In this document: in pieces, positions 7,936-16,005 of the stretch | Position numbering within the stretch: position 1 is the first letter of the stretch | Layout of the letters: each line of letters begins with the position of its first letter | From: JAIOHN01 sp038258185 | GTDB lineage: Bacteria; Chloroflexota; Anaerolineae; Aggregatilineales; Phototrophicaceae | Assembly: GCA_038258185.1 (NCBI GenBank) | Contig: JBBSQD010000002.1 | Span: forward strand, 18,308-82,307 | DNA length: 64,000 bases | Direction of reading: 5' to 3' | Position numbers and translations under genes: made by a program | Notes under the pieces: generated by a model | The model's database searches: none | What the model was told of the DNA's origin: nothing | The model's input: only the letters and a program-made list of their open reading frames with translations

Positions 7936-8799
7936 ATGCAAGTTATGACTGACCGGGCGGCAGACCTCAGCCCACAGCAACTGGAGGGCTTAAAGCTGCA
8001 CTATGCCCCATTTGTATTTACACTGGATGGCAAAGAATACAGCAGCGGCGTGGATATCCAGCCGGACGAGTTTTATCTTTTGCTGGAAAGTACGGACGGT
8101 ATGCCCTCAACATCGGTGCCGGCACCGGGCATGTTTGTCGACCTGTATCGCGAGATGGCGAAGACCGACCCCGATATTCTGTATGTGCATGTATCCTCTG
8201 GCCTCAGCGGCACCTATAATTCCGCGCACGTGGCAGCAGATATGGTGCCGGAGGCGAATGTCCATTTCTTCGACGCGATGACTCTGTCTGGTGCGCAGGG
8301 CTGGCAGGTCGAGGCGGCGGCGCGAGCAGTACAGGCCGGTTGGACACTCGATCAGGTGTTTGAACTGCTGCGGAAAATTCAGAATATGACCTCGACGCTG
8401 TATACTCTGCCCTCGCTAAAATATCTGATTCATGGCGGTCGCATCGGCCATTTAGGCGGCCTGCTGGCGAATACGCTCAATATCAAGCCGATTATCGGCG
8501 TCAGCAAAACCGATGGCAAGTATGAGCAGCGTGGACGGGTGCGTACATTCAAACGTGCAGTCGAGCAAATCCCCAATCTGATGGCGCAGCAGTATCCCGA
8601 AGGCAGCGAAATGCGCGTACAGGTGTTGCACGCGCACAATCCGGAAGGCGCTGAACTACTTCACGAAGGTATCAACCAGAAATTCAAGGCGACTTTTCTG
8701 CCGGGTGGGCCGATTGCACCGGTTTTGGGGGCGCACAGCGGGCCGGGTCTGGTTGGCGTGGTGTATGCGCCCTGCGCGGATTTTCCGCACATGCCATAG
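7936..8799 (+). CDS. DegV family lipid-binding protein
   Basis: 287 residues, the usual length of the family. DegV hallmarks: N-terminal MTDRAADLS, the TSVPAPG motif (about residues 58-64) with VHVSSGLSGTYNSA (about 93-106), and C-terminal GAHSGPGLVGVVY. DegV proteins bind fatty acids in a cleft between two alpha/beta domains; in Firmicutes the related FakB hands fatty acids to a kinase, but no FakA gene is seen here. Start ATG at 7936 is preceded by TTTCAGGAGTTAAAAATA, a good ribosome site. Single-gene unit. Confidence 0.92.
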   Translation: MQVMTDRAADLSPQQLEGLKLHYAPFVFTLDGKEYSSGVDIQPDEFYLLLESTDGMPSTSVPAPGMFVDLYREMAKTDPDILYVHVSSGLSGTYNSAHVAADMVPEANVHFFDAMTLSGAQGWQVEAAARAVQAGWTLDQVFELLRKIQNMTSTLYTLPSLKYLIHGGRIGHLGGLLANTLNIKPIIGVSKTDGKYEQRGRVRTFKRAVEQIPNLMAQQYPEGSEMRVQVLHAHNPEGAELLHEGINQKFKATFLPGGPIAPVLGAHSGPGLVGVVYAPCADFPHMP

Positions 8800-8881
8800 A
8801 TACTTGCAGGACAGGCTGCGAAATTGTGGCATAATAAAGCACGTAAACATAAACAAGTGTGAGTTAAAAAGGCAAATTGTG

Positions 8882-9136
8882 ATGTCCTTTGCACCTGTCA
8901 GCACCCTGTTTGATGAGATCAGTGATTTTCTTGTGACCGGGCCAGGTCTGGAGCAGATTATTGCTTTCCAGCCTTCAGATATGCTCAATCAGCGCTTGCA
9001 CGATTTACTGGACAAAAACCGTGAGGACCACCTCGCACCTGAAGAACAAACCGAGTTAGACACCTTTTTGCAGATCAATCACCTGTTTATTATTCTGAAG
9101 GCCAAAGCGCGCCAAAAACTGGCGAGCGAGTCTTGA
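8882..9136 (+). CDS. small acidic protein paired with HNH endonuclease
   Basis: 84 residues beginning MSFAPVSTLFDEISDFL; the ATG at 8882 is chosen because the upstream in-frame codons run through the end of degV. It is helical by appearance, with LHDLLDKNREDHLAPEEQ in the middle and a basic end (LKAKARQKLASES). Its stop overlaps the TTG start of the HNH gene (TTGA). I do not recognise a named family. Small helical proteins directly upstream of HNH genes occur in cyanobacteria and Chloroflexota, and tight coupling suggests a partner, regulator or immunity role. Confidence 0.75.
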   Translation: MSFAPVSTLFDEISDFLVTGPGLEQIIAFQPSDMLNQRLHDLLDKNREDHLAPEEQTELDTFLQINHLFIILKAKARQKLASES

Positions 9137-9546
9137 CCTATGTCAGTGCTGAAGTACGCCGCCTGGTAATCGAACGGGCTGGTAACTGCTGTGAGTACTG
9201 CCGTCTGAGCCAAGACGATCATCTATTTGCCTTTCATATTGAGCACATTATTGCTGAGAAACACCGAGGCAGCAGTAATGAAGATAACCTGTGCCTGAGT
9301 TGCCCCGCCTGCAATGGTTTTAAAGGGAGCGATATAGGCTCACTGGATTGGGATGATTCAGGCCAGTTTGTCATGCTCTATAATCCCCGACAACAGATAT
9401 GGAACGAACACTTTCTTCTTGAAGAAAGCCAAATTGAACCTTTAACTGCTGAAGGTCGCGTGACTGTTTTCCTGCTGCGTTTTAACAGCCCCGCCAAGAT
9501 TAAAGAGAGGCAGTTACTCCTGACATTAGGTCGCTATCCCTGCTGA
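9133..9546 (+). CDS. HNH endonuclease
   Basis: 137 residues. N-terminal CEYC (residues 19-22) and CPAC (about 56-59) form the zinc-knuckle pair; between them lie HIEHI and NEDNLCLSC, giving the H-x-E-H...N...C-C-N-x-x-K core of the HNH/McrA-type nuclease fold (PF01844-like). All catalytic histidine, asparagine and cysteine positions are present, so it should be active on DNA or RNA. The start is a TTG overlapping the upstream stop by three bases; the ATG at 9140 is out of frame. No methylase, helicase or phage gene is adjacent. Confidence 0.88.
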   Translation: MTYVSAEVRRLVIERAGNCCEYCRLSQDDHLFAFHIEHIIAEKHRGSSNEDNLCLSCPACNGFKGSDIGSLDWDDSGQFVMLYNPRQQIWNEHFLLEESQIEPLTAEGRVTVFLLRFNSPAKIKERQLLLTLGRYPC

Positions 9547-9642
9547 GTATAATCTCCAATGAACAGATCGTGAAAAATCGAACAAGCTGTGCTAAAATGC
9601 GTTACACTCTGGCTAAAGGTAACCCTTCTTGGACACTCTGTA

Positions 9643-11856
9643 ATGCGCCTGTCTGTGCGTGCTCCGCTTATTTTTCTGCTCACCCTCACTTTGTTCGCAT
9701 TCGCTGTTCCCCTTTCCGCGCATGGCTATATTCTGCGCTCATTTCCTGAAAATCGCGCTGTTCTGGAACGTCCCCCCACACGCCTGCAATACTGGTTCAG
9801 CGAAGGGCTGGAGCCGAATTTCAGCAAGCTGCTGCTGCGGAATCAGGCCGGTGATGTATTGGCCGAAGGCGGCGTGGATGCTGATGACGCGACGCTGATG
9901 GCGCTGCGTGTACCGGCCAATCTGCCGGAAGGCGCCTATATCGTTGAGCTGCGTCCGGCGTTTGCCGCTGATGGGCATGTGGTGGCCGAAAGCCGCGTGT
10001 TTTTCGTCGGCGAGGAAGTCGGTGAGGTCAGCGGGGCGGCGGCAGATTACACCGTGCCACCGCTGGAAGTCGTCTGGCGGGTGCTGGTCGTTTCATCGAG
10101 CATTTTTCTGCTGGGGATTTTTGGGCTGTATAGCTGGATTCTGGTGCCTGCCTGGGGCAGTGATGAATATCCATCCGGGCTGTTGCCTCCACGCGTGATG
10201 CGCCGCCTGAATATCCTGATTATCAGCGCATTGATTGTGAGTTTTGGCGGCAATATCCTCGCGCTTTTGCAACAGGCGATGATCTTTTTCAATACGGGGC
10301 TGGCGGAAGTCATCAGCAGCAATCTGTGGAGTCTGGTGCGCATCGGCTCGCGGTTTGGCGATGTCTGGAATGTGCGCATGCTGCTGCTGGCATTAGCCGC
10401 CGTGCTGCACGGTCTCAGTCTGCGTTTGTGGAAAGAACAGCCACGTTTTGTGCAGGCTTTCTGGTCGGCGCAGGTGTGGGCCTTTCTGCTCATTATGGGG
10501 ACTTTCAGCGTCAATGCCCATGCCGCCGGATCGCTGCTGTGGCCGTGGCTGGCAATGCTGGTCGACTGGCTGCATGGCATGGCGGTCGGCCTGTGGATTG
10601 GTGGACTAGCCGCGCTGGTGCTGATTTTGCCCGTGGCGCTGCAACCGTACAGCGGAGAAACCCGTCGTCAGGCATTACTGGCGGTGTTGAGGCGTTATTC
10701 TCGTCTGGCGGCAGGTGCGCTGGCGGTCGTCATCGCTAGCGGGATTTACAGTGCGCTCAACTGGCTGTATACCCCGGCTGATGTAACCGGAACCGCCTGG
10801 GGCGGCGCACTGTTGATTAAGTCGCTGCTGGTGATCATGATTGTGGCGCTGGGACTGGCCCATCATATCAGCGCGAATCCGGAACGCTATGCACACTGGT
10901 CAGCGCGGATTGACCGCGTCGGACGCTTGAGCCTGACATTGCGGCTGGAAGTGCTGGTGGCGGTGCTGATTTTAATCAGTGTTGCTTGGTTATCCGCCAC
11001 ACCGGTTCCCGAACCGCAGCTTGAAGGCGAATCTGCGCCACCATTAAGCGCCAGCCAGACTATCGGTGACTTAACCCTTGATATGACCATCTCACCCGGT
11101 GGCACGGGAGTCAACACGTATGACACGGTGCTGCGCCGCGGCGAGGAACGGATTGACGCGTCAGATGTGCAGTTGCAATTTATCAATCCGCAGCGCGATT
11201 GGCGCGGAGAATGGCACACTGCGGAACGCGTCGATGATGGCCTGTATGTGACCGCTGGCGCCGATCTGAGCACCGATGGAGAATGGCTGACGGTCTATGA
11301 TGTTATCCCAACCAATGGCGACCCCAGCCGCTTTGTGTTTGACTGGACGGTGACTAATGCCGCTACGGTCATCCAGACACGTCAGCCGGGTATCCTGAAT
11401 ATTATCGCGCTGGTGGCGGTGGTGGTCAGTGCGACATGGGCTATCTGGCCGTTGCTGCTGAGATTTTATCACTGGCTGGACTGGAGTCCGGTCAGCGTGG
11501 CGGTGGCCGTCAGTTCACTGGTGGCGCTAGTGCTATTTCTAGGGCTGGGCTGGCAGGTGGCGCAGCAAAGTACACTGGATTATGAGGCAACTTTGAATCC
11601 ACCACCGGCTCTCGTGAACCCGATTCTACCCACAGGGGAATCGCTGACTGAAGGGGCACAGATTTTAGAGGCGGACTGTCCCGGCTGGGATGGTCGCGTG
11701 CTGCTGCAACTGACCGAGCGCTTAAATACTGTGCGCGACGAACAACTGTATGCCATTACCGAAACTGGCTGGCAGGGATTACCTGCCTGTGAAGCAGGGC
11801 TCCAGACGGAACAACGCTGGAACCTCGTCAATTTTATCCGTACACTCGACCATTAA
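9643..11856 (+). CDS. CopC-CopD fusion with degenerate cytochrome c-like tail
   Basis: 737 residues from the ATG at 9643; an in-frame GTG at 9589 is possible but lacks a ribosome site and would extend past the signal peptide. Signal peptide 1-26 ends LSA, leaving HGYI: the new N-terminal histidine is the copper ligand position of CopC. CopC domain about 27-127 (LPEGAYIVEL, DGHVVAES), then about eight transmembrane spans with a CopD domain (VDWLHGMAVGLWIGGLAAL). After a further periplasmic domain and two spans, residues about 668-737 resemble a class I cytochrome c, but the C-x-x-C-H motif reads CPGWDG (Cys679) and the Met ligand region reads GLPAC, so haem cannot be bound in the usual way. 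Likely role: copper handling at the membrane. Confidence 0.88.
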   Translation: MRLSVRAPLIFLLTLTLFAFAVPLSAHGYILRSFPENRAVLERPPTRLQYWFSEGLEPNFSKLLLRNQAGDVLAEGGVDADDATLMALRVPANLPEGAYIVELRPAFAADGHVVAESRVFFVGEEVGEVSGAAADYTVPPLEVVWRVLVVSSSIFLLGIFGLYSWILVPAWGSDEYPSGLLPPRVMRRLNILIISALIVSFGGNILALLQQAMIFFNTGLAEVISSNLWSLVRIGSRFGDVWNVRMLLLALAAVLHGLSLRLWKEQPRFVQAFWSAQVWAFLLIMGTFSVNAHAAGSLLWPWLAMLVDWLHGMAVGLWIGGLAALVLILPVALQPYSGETRRQALLAVLRRYSRLAAGALAVVIASGIYSALNWLYTPADVTGTAWGGALLIKSLLVIMIVALGLAHHISANPERYAHWSARIDRVGRLSLTLRLEVLVAVLILISVAWLSATPVPEPQLEGESAPPLSASQTIGDLTLDMTISPGGTGVNTYDTVLRRGEERIDASDVQLQFINPQRDWRGEWHTAERVDDGLYVTAGADLSTDGEWLTVYDVIPTNGDPSRFVFDWTVTNAATVIQTRQPGILNIIALVAVVVSATWAIWPLLLRFYHWLDWSPVSVAVAVSSLVALVLFLGLGWQVAQQSTLDYEATLNPPPALVNPILPTGESLTEGAQILEADCPGWDGRVLLQLTERLNTVRDEQLYAITETGWQGLPACEAGLQTEQRWNLVNFIRTLDH

Positions 11857-11871
11857 ACAGGAAATTGATTT

Positions 11872-12486
11872 ATGACCACATTTATCTATAGTCCTTCCGA
11901 CCAGCCGCTGGCGCAGCGTATTCAGGCCGATCTGGCGGCACAGTCAGCATCAGCAGACGTAGTGATGATTGTCTCATCACAATCCGCCCGTGACCCTGAA
12001 GCGCTGGCTAAGCTCGATCAGGCATTGGATCAGAACCGCGAGATTATCCCGGTACTGGCTGAAAACGTGCCGCTGCCGAAGCTGATTGAGCATTTAACCC
12101 CGATAGACTTTGCAACCAGCTATGCGATTGAAGAACTGAAAAATCGCCTGCAAACAGTCAGCGAATTTCACATGAAGGTTCTTACTCCGTCCACAGCCAT
12201 GTCTAACCGGCGCGCGGGAATTGTTGTGGGTGTGATCGCGGTGGTGATGTTTGTAGCCGGATTGTATCTGGTCGGCGTGTTGGGTGTGCAAGCGCCACAA
12301 GACGAATTTGATTATGTCGAAACCGAAATCATCCTCACGCGTAATTATTATGTCGATGAAGCGCTGCCCCGTTCTACCGAGGATGCGCTGAATTTTCAGG
12401 CCACAGTGGATGCTGCCCGCCCAACGTTACGCCCTGTGTTAATCGCCACGGCGACTGCTGCCGCCGCCGCCAGCGAGGATGATTAA
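11872..12486 (+). CDS. minimal TIR-like membrane protein
   Basis: 204 residues. Residues 4-80 follow the TIR beta-alpha pattern (FIYSPSDQPLAQRIQADL, then ADVVMIVSSQSARD, then REIIPVLAE, then IDFAT), similar to the TIR domain of the TIR-WD40 protein at 53 kb but much shortened: the helix that carries the NADase glutamate reads DPEALAKLDQALDQN, with no clear equivalent of the catalytic Glu. One transmembrane span (about 115-138) and a 65-residue tail rich in Ala/Thr follow. It sits 15 bases after CopC-CopD and 6 bases before the monooxygenase, in one operon. TIR assignment is inference from pattern, not a confident domain call. Confidence 0.6.
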   Translation: MTTFIYSPSDQPLAQRIQADLAAQSASADVVMIVSSQSARDPEALAKLDQALDQNREIIPVLAENVPLPKLIEHLTPIDFATSYAIEELKNRLQTVSEFHMKVLTPSTAMSNRRAGIVVGVIAVVMFVAGLYLVGVLGVQAPQDEFDYVETEIILTRNYYVDEALPRSTEDALNFQATVDAARPTLRPVLIATATAAAAASEDD

Positions 12487-12492
12487 CAACGC

Positions 12493-13674
12493 ATGACGGA
12501 TGTTCTGATCATTGGCGCTGGGCCAGCCGGGATCGCCTGCGCGTATTATCTGCAACAGGCCGGGGTGGATTATGAGGTCATTGATCGCGCAGATGTGATC
12601 GCGTCTACCTGGGCGTATCAGTATCCCTCGCTGCGGCTGAATACGACACGTTTCTTCTCGCACATGCCGGGGGAGAAATTTCCGCTGCAATATGGTCTGT
12701 TCCCCAGTGCCAGCCAGTATCATCACTATCTGGAAAAATTTGTTGCCAAACATCAGCTTAAGATCACGCTGAATATTGATGTTCAGCATGTCTGTCGTGA
12801 GGGCACAGGCTGGCAAGTGGAGACGAGTCGCGGCGTGGAATGGTATCCGGTGGTGATTATCGCCAGCGGACGTTTCAGCAAGCCCTATACTCCAAATATC
12901 CCCGGCCTGGGCCAATTTACAGGCCGGGTGGTGCATTCGCACGATTATAAAGGGCCACAGCCATTTGCGGGTCAACGCGTGCTGGTCGTCGGTAATGGGC
13001 CGAGCGGTGTTGATCTGGCGGTGGAGCTGCCGCAAACCGCGCAGCACCCGGTTTATCTGGCGATGCGGACGGGCATTGTACTCCGGCCACGTTATCCCTA
13101 TGGGCTGCCCAAGCACATGTGGATGATGCTGGCAGAGATTTTGCCAAAGCCATTGGGATCATGGCTGGAGAAAAAAGTGTTATCCGCCAAATATGAACAT
13201 CTGGAACAAGTCGGCATTAAAGTGCCCAAACCCGGACAGGAAAGCGGTGCAGCCGGTACGCGTGGCCCGGAACTGATCCATGCGGTGCAGGCCAAACAGG
13301 TGCAACCCGTCGATGCGCCGGTCAATTTTGAAGGTCAGACCGCAGTCCTAGCGGATGGCACCAAGCTGGACATTGATGCTTTGATTCTGGCGACGGGCTT
13401 TTCACCTGCGCTCGATTTTCTGGATGTGGAGTATGCGACAGACCGTGAAGGTTTACCGCTGCGCGAAGAAGCGCCGTTTGACATTGACCGCACCTATCAG
13501 CCGCATACTGGTTATCAGGTCAAAGGCCAGCGCGGCCTGTATATCACCGGCATTTTCTACCAGGGCAAAGGCGCCATGTTCAACTTTAACCTGGAAGGCG
13601 AAATCGTCACGCGGCAGGTTGTCGATTACCTGCTCCAGCATCAACCGCAACCTGAACAGCACAAAACACTATAA
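12493..13674 (+). CDS. FAD/NADPH flavin-containing monooxygenase-like oxidoreductase
   Basis: 393 residues. FAD-binding motif IIGAGPAGIACAYYL starts at residue 5; the second Rossmann motif VVGNGPSGVDLAVEL (about 167-181) binds NADPH; ALILATGFSPALDF is the ATG signature before the C-terminal FAD contact, and GIFYQGKGAMFNFNLEGE closes the fold. This is the CzcO/FMO-like group, which oxygenates soft nucleophiles or carbonyls; the substrate is unknown. Last gene of the copper-associated operon; it ends 4 bases from the convergent neighbour. Confidence 0.88.
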   Translation: MTDVLIIGAGPAGIACAYYLQQAGVDYEVIDRADVIASTWAYQYPSLRLNTTRFFSHMPGEKFPLQYGLFPSASQYHHYLEKFVAKHQLKITLNIDVQHVCREGTGWQVETSRGVEWYPVVIIASGRFSKPYTPNIPGLGQFTGRVVHSHDYKGPQPFAGQRVLVVGNGPSGVDLAVELPQTAQHPVYLAMRTGIVLRPRYPYGLPKHMWMMLAEILPKPLGSWLEKKVLSAKYEHLEQVGIKVPKPGQESGAAGTRGPELIHAVQAKQVQPVDAPVNFEGQTAVLADGTKLDIDALILATGFSPALDFLDVEYATDREGLPLREEAPFDIDRTYQPHTGYQVKGQRGLYITGIFYQGKGAMFNFNLEGEIVTRQVVDYLLQHQPQPEQHKTL

Positions 13675-13678
13675 CCCG

Positions 13679-14047
13679 CTAACCGACCAGAACACGCACG
13701 AGCAAAACAATCAAACCCAGCGCCGCTAAAGTACCGCACACAGATGGTATCAGCGATGTAGCCCATTTGGGCAGAAACATATCCGCGATGTAATCATCCC
13801 CGCTGATGTCCCCATAACGCCGTGCCAGATGCGTCAGCGGACAGCGCAACCCATTGCCGACATAAACACCAATTTCCAGCAGAATCAGGCCGACTGCCAG
13901 CGCTAAGGGCAAGCCAGTGACGTTCGCAAAGATGGCGTACCACACATACAAAATCGCCAGTGAGATCACCACAAACACTATGGAGTGAAAAAACTTCACC
14001 GCAAACAAAGCGTAGCGATGATCCAATTTTGATACCGGGTTGTCCAT
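13679..14047 (-). CDS. small three-span membrane protein
   Basis: 122 residues from the ATG at 14047 (MDNPVSKLDHRY), preceded by CTGGAGG about 12 bases upstream; a longer reading to 14128 lacks a better site. Three hydrophobic segments: about 16-38, 44-62 and 99-120. The loop NGLRCPLTHLARRYGD with DMFLPKW recalls membrane proteins with a conserved Arg-Cys-Pro-Leu motif (DUF2784-like), but I cannot assign a function. Monocistronic, convergent with the monooxygenase. Confidence 0.7.
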   Translation of the reverse strand: MDNPVSKLDHRYALFAVKFFHSIVFVVISLAILYVWYAIFANVTGLPLALAVGLILLEIGVYVGNGLRCPLTHLARRYGDISGDDYIADMFLPKWATSLIPSVCGTLAALGLIVLLVRVLVG

Positions 14048-14115
14048 GAGATTCGAAGACCTCCAGCAACAACATAATCCTGTCTCTATTATACTCCTGA
14101 TGGGCTGTTTTGAAT

Positions 14116-14149
14116 CAAAAACCACCATGAGCCGTGCAACTCATGGTGG
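14116..14149 (-). terminator. Rho-independent terminator of the molybdopterin oxidoreductase gene
   Basis: Perfect ten-base arms CCACCATGAG (14122-14131) and CTCATGGTGG (14140-14149) with an eight-base loop. Read on the minus strand the stem is followed by TTTTTGATT, immediately downstream of the gene ending at 14172. Confidence 0.85.
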
Positions 14150-14171
14150 CAAAAAATCGAGCTAAATCAGA

Positions 14172-15845
14172 TTACAGTGTCGCGTTAAGCGAATGGACAC
14201 CAGTCGCGCCGCTGGGACGTGATGGCTGCGATTCAATCACCTGCAAAGTACCGGTTCCGTCGTAGGTGCGGACGCTGAACGTGTGTGAACCTTCCTCAAA
14301 CGGCCACTCATAGCGCCAGATGACCCAGGTGGTTTCGGACAGCGGGGTACGTAGTTGAGCTTCCTGCCAGTCGCCATCATCGACACTGACCTCAACCTTG
14401 GAGATACCCCGCGCACCCGCATGGGCGATGCCACCCACCGGCACCAGGAATTGGCCTTCGCTGCGGATAATGTTATCTGTCGCTACGGTATCAACCACTG
14501 AGGTGGTGTTCATCTGAGCGATTTCATCCCAGCCACGGCGCACCCAGTAGCCTTCTTCGTAGGCTTCGACCACTTCAATTTCGGTGATCCACTTGGGTTG
14601 CTTCATGCCGTAACGATCAGGGATATAGATGCGCAGCGGGAAGCCGTTCCGTACCGGCAGCGGTGAGTCGTCCCAGGCATAAGCCAGCATAATGCGCTCA
14701 TCTTCGTTAATCAGATCGAGGCTGACGGTTTCATCAAAACCATCGGCGCTGGTGATGCGCAGATAAGCGGCATTCTCCGCCAGATCCGCATCGGCCAGCA
14801 GCTTTTGCAGGCTGATACCTGTCCATTTGGTCGTGCTGGTCAGGTCACCACCCAGCCGGTTGGAGATACAGGCGAGGGTCACATACTGATCCATCGGCTC
14901 GTAATTGTCGCGGATATCCGCCAGAGTCAGATCAAGCTGATTATTGACCAGACCGAAAATCGGCAGCGTATATGATGCTTCGTCAAGGACGGGCGGGCGT
15001 GAACTGATATCAATGCGGTAATGATCTTCCACCGGAGTGTATTCCGGGCGGGTGCCGGGGACAGGTTCGACCGCGTCACCTGCATTGGGTAGCTCGTCGG
15101 GCTGGACACCCATTGCTTCCGGGTCAAGCGATGCCGCAGCAATCGACTCTGATTCCGGCTGTGGCGGTGTGGGGCGTAACAGCGTCCCCAGGCCAACACC
15201 GAGTACGGTAATGGTCGCGGTTGCGCCACCGACTTTCACCAGGAACGAGCGCCGGTCAATGACATGGGCTGAAGCCTCGGTTTTGGCTGTTTCCTCAACG
15301 GTCAGGTCATTATAGATCCAGCCGACAGCCGCGCCCCAGACTGCAAATGCAACCACAATCCACATGGTGTTGAGCACCGGGCCAGTGGTCGCGGTAAAGT
15401 TGACACTGGTGCTGATAATCGCTATCGGAATACCGACGATCAGACCCAAGAGCAGTCCGGGCGTGACATTTTTAGCATTCGTTTTGGTCTGGTTCATTAT
15501 AAAAAAGAAGATAGCGGCAGCTACAGTGCCGGTAGCGATCAGGCCGCCAACAGCCATGATATGCTCGGCAATTTTCGCCGTGCTGGAAGTCTCACCAAGC
15601 TGGAATGTCGAAATGATATTCACGATGATATCAATACCGAAGGTAATCACCGGGCCGGGGAGTACGCGCGCCATCCAGTCAAAGATGTCGAACGGCACAA
15701 ACGGCAGGCCGACCACCGCATCCGCCAGGAAGAAGATTGCCGCCAGCGCACTGGTCAGCAAAAAGCCAACGACTGCGCCAATCACAATGCCCGGACGATC
15801 CAGGATATCGTGCGTCATAAGTTTGGTACTGGTATTGGTTGCCAT
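14172..15845 (-). CDS. polytopic molybdopterin oxidoreductase (sulfite-oxidase fold)
   Basis: 557 residues from the ATG at 15845 (MATNTSTKLM), chosen for its GGAGAG site seven bases upstream. Five hydrophobic spans occupy residues about 18-178, then a twin-arginine stretch DRRSFLVK (Arg198-Arg199) precedes a sixth span (about 206-223). The C-terminal part is the sulfite oxidase/YedY-type domain with the molybdenum-coordinating Cys326 in TLACISNRLGGD, followed by KQPKWITEIEVV and an Ig-like dimerisation domain ending GATGVHSLNATL. The catalytic domain should lie outside the membrane. Substrate unknown; no cytochrome or dedicated electron-transfer partner adjoins it. Monocistronic with its own terminator. 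Confidence 0.88.
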   Translation of the reverse strand: MATNTSTKLMTHDILDRPGIVIGAVVGFLLTSALAAIFFLADAVVGLPFVPFDIFDWMARVLPGPVITFGIDIIVNIISTFQLGETSSTAKIAEHIMAVGGLIATGTVAAAIFFFIMNQTKTNAKNVTPGLLLGLIVGIPIAIISTSVNFTATTGPVLNTMWIVVAFAVWGAAVGWIYNDLTVEETAKTEASAHVIDRRSFLVKVGGATATITVLGVGLGTLLRPTPPQPESESIAAASLDPEAMGVQPDELPNAGDAVEPVPGTRPEYTPVEDHYRIDISSRPPVLDEASYTLPIFGLVNNQLDLTLADIRDNYEPMDQYVTLACISNRLGGDLTSTTKWTGISLQKLLADADLAENAAYLRITSADGFDETVSLDLINEDERIMLAYAWDDSPLPVRNGFPLRIYIPDRYGMKQPKWITEIEVVEAYEEGYWVRRGWDEIAQMNTTSVVDTVATDNIIRSEGQFLVPVGGIAHAGARGISKVEVSVDDGDWQEAQLRTPLSETTWVIWRYEWPFEEGSHTFSVRTYDGTGTLQVIESQPSRPSGATGVHSLNATL

Positions 15846-16005
15846 AATTCTCTCCGGTTTTCCCGTTAACGAGCTACATTGTACTGACAGTGTAAAAAAA
15901 CATTCTTGCAAATGTATTACGATCACAGGGATTGATTTGGATTTTTATGCCTGCAAGCATTACAATCATAGCGCTTTCCCTTTAAAACAGAATGAGTAGA
16001 AATAA

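Noticed and set aside
8705..8881. N-terminal extension of the small HNH partner
   Set aside because: It overlaps the end of degV and reads like out-of-frame coding; the ATG at 8882 lies after the degV stop.
9589..9642. Upstream GTG start of the CopC-CopD gene
   Set aside because: No ribosome site, and it would place 18 extra residues before a normal signal peptide; the ATG at 9643 fits better.
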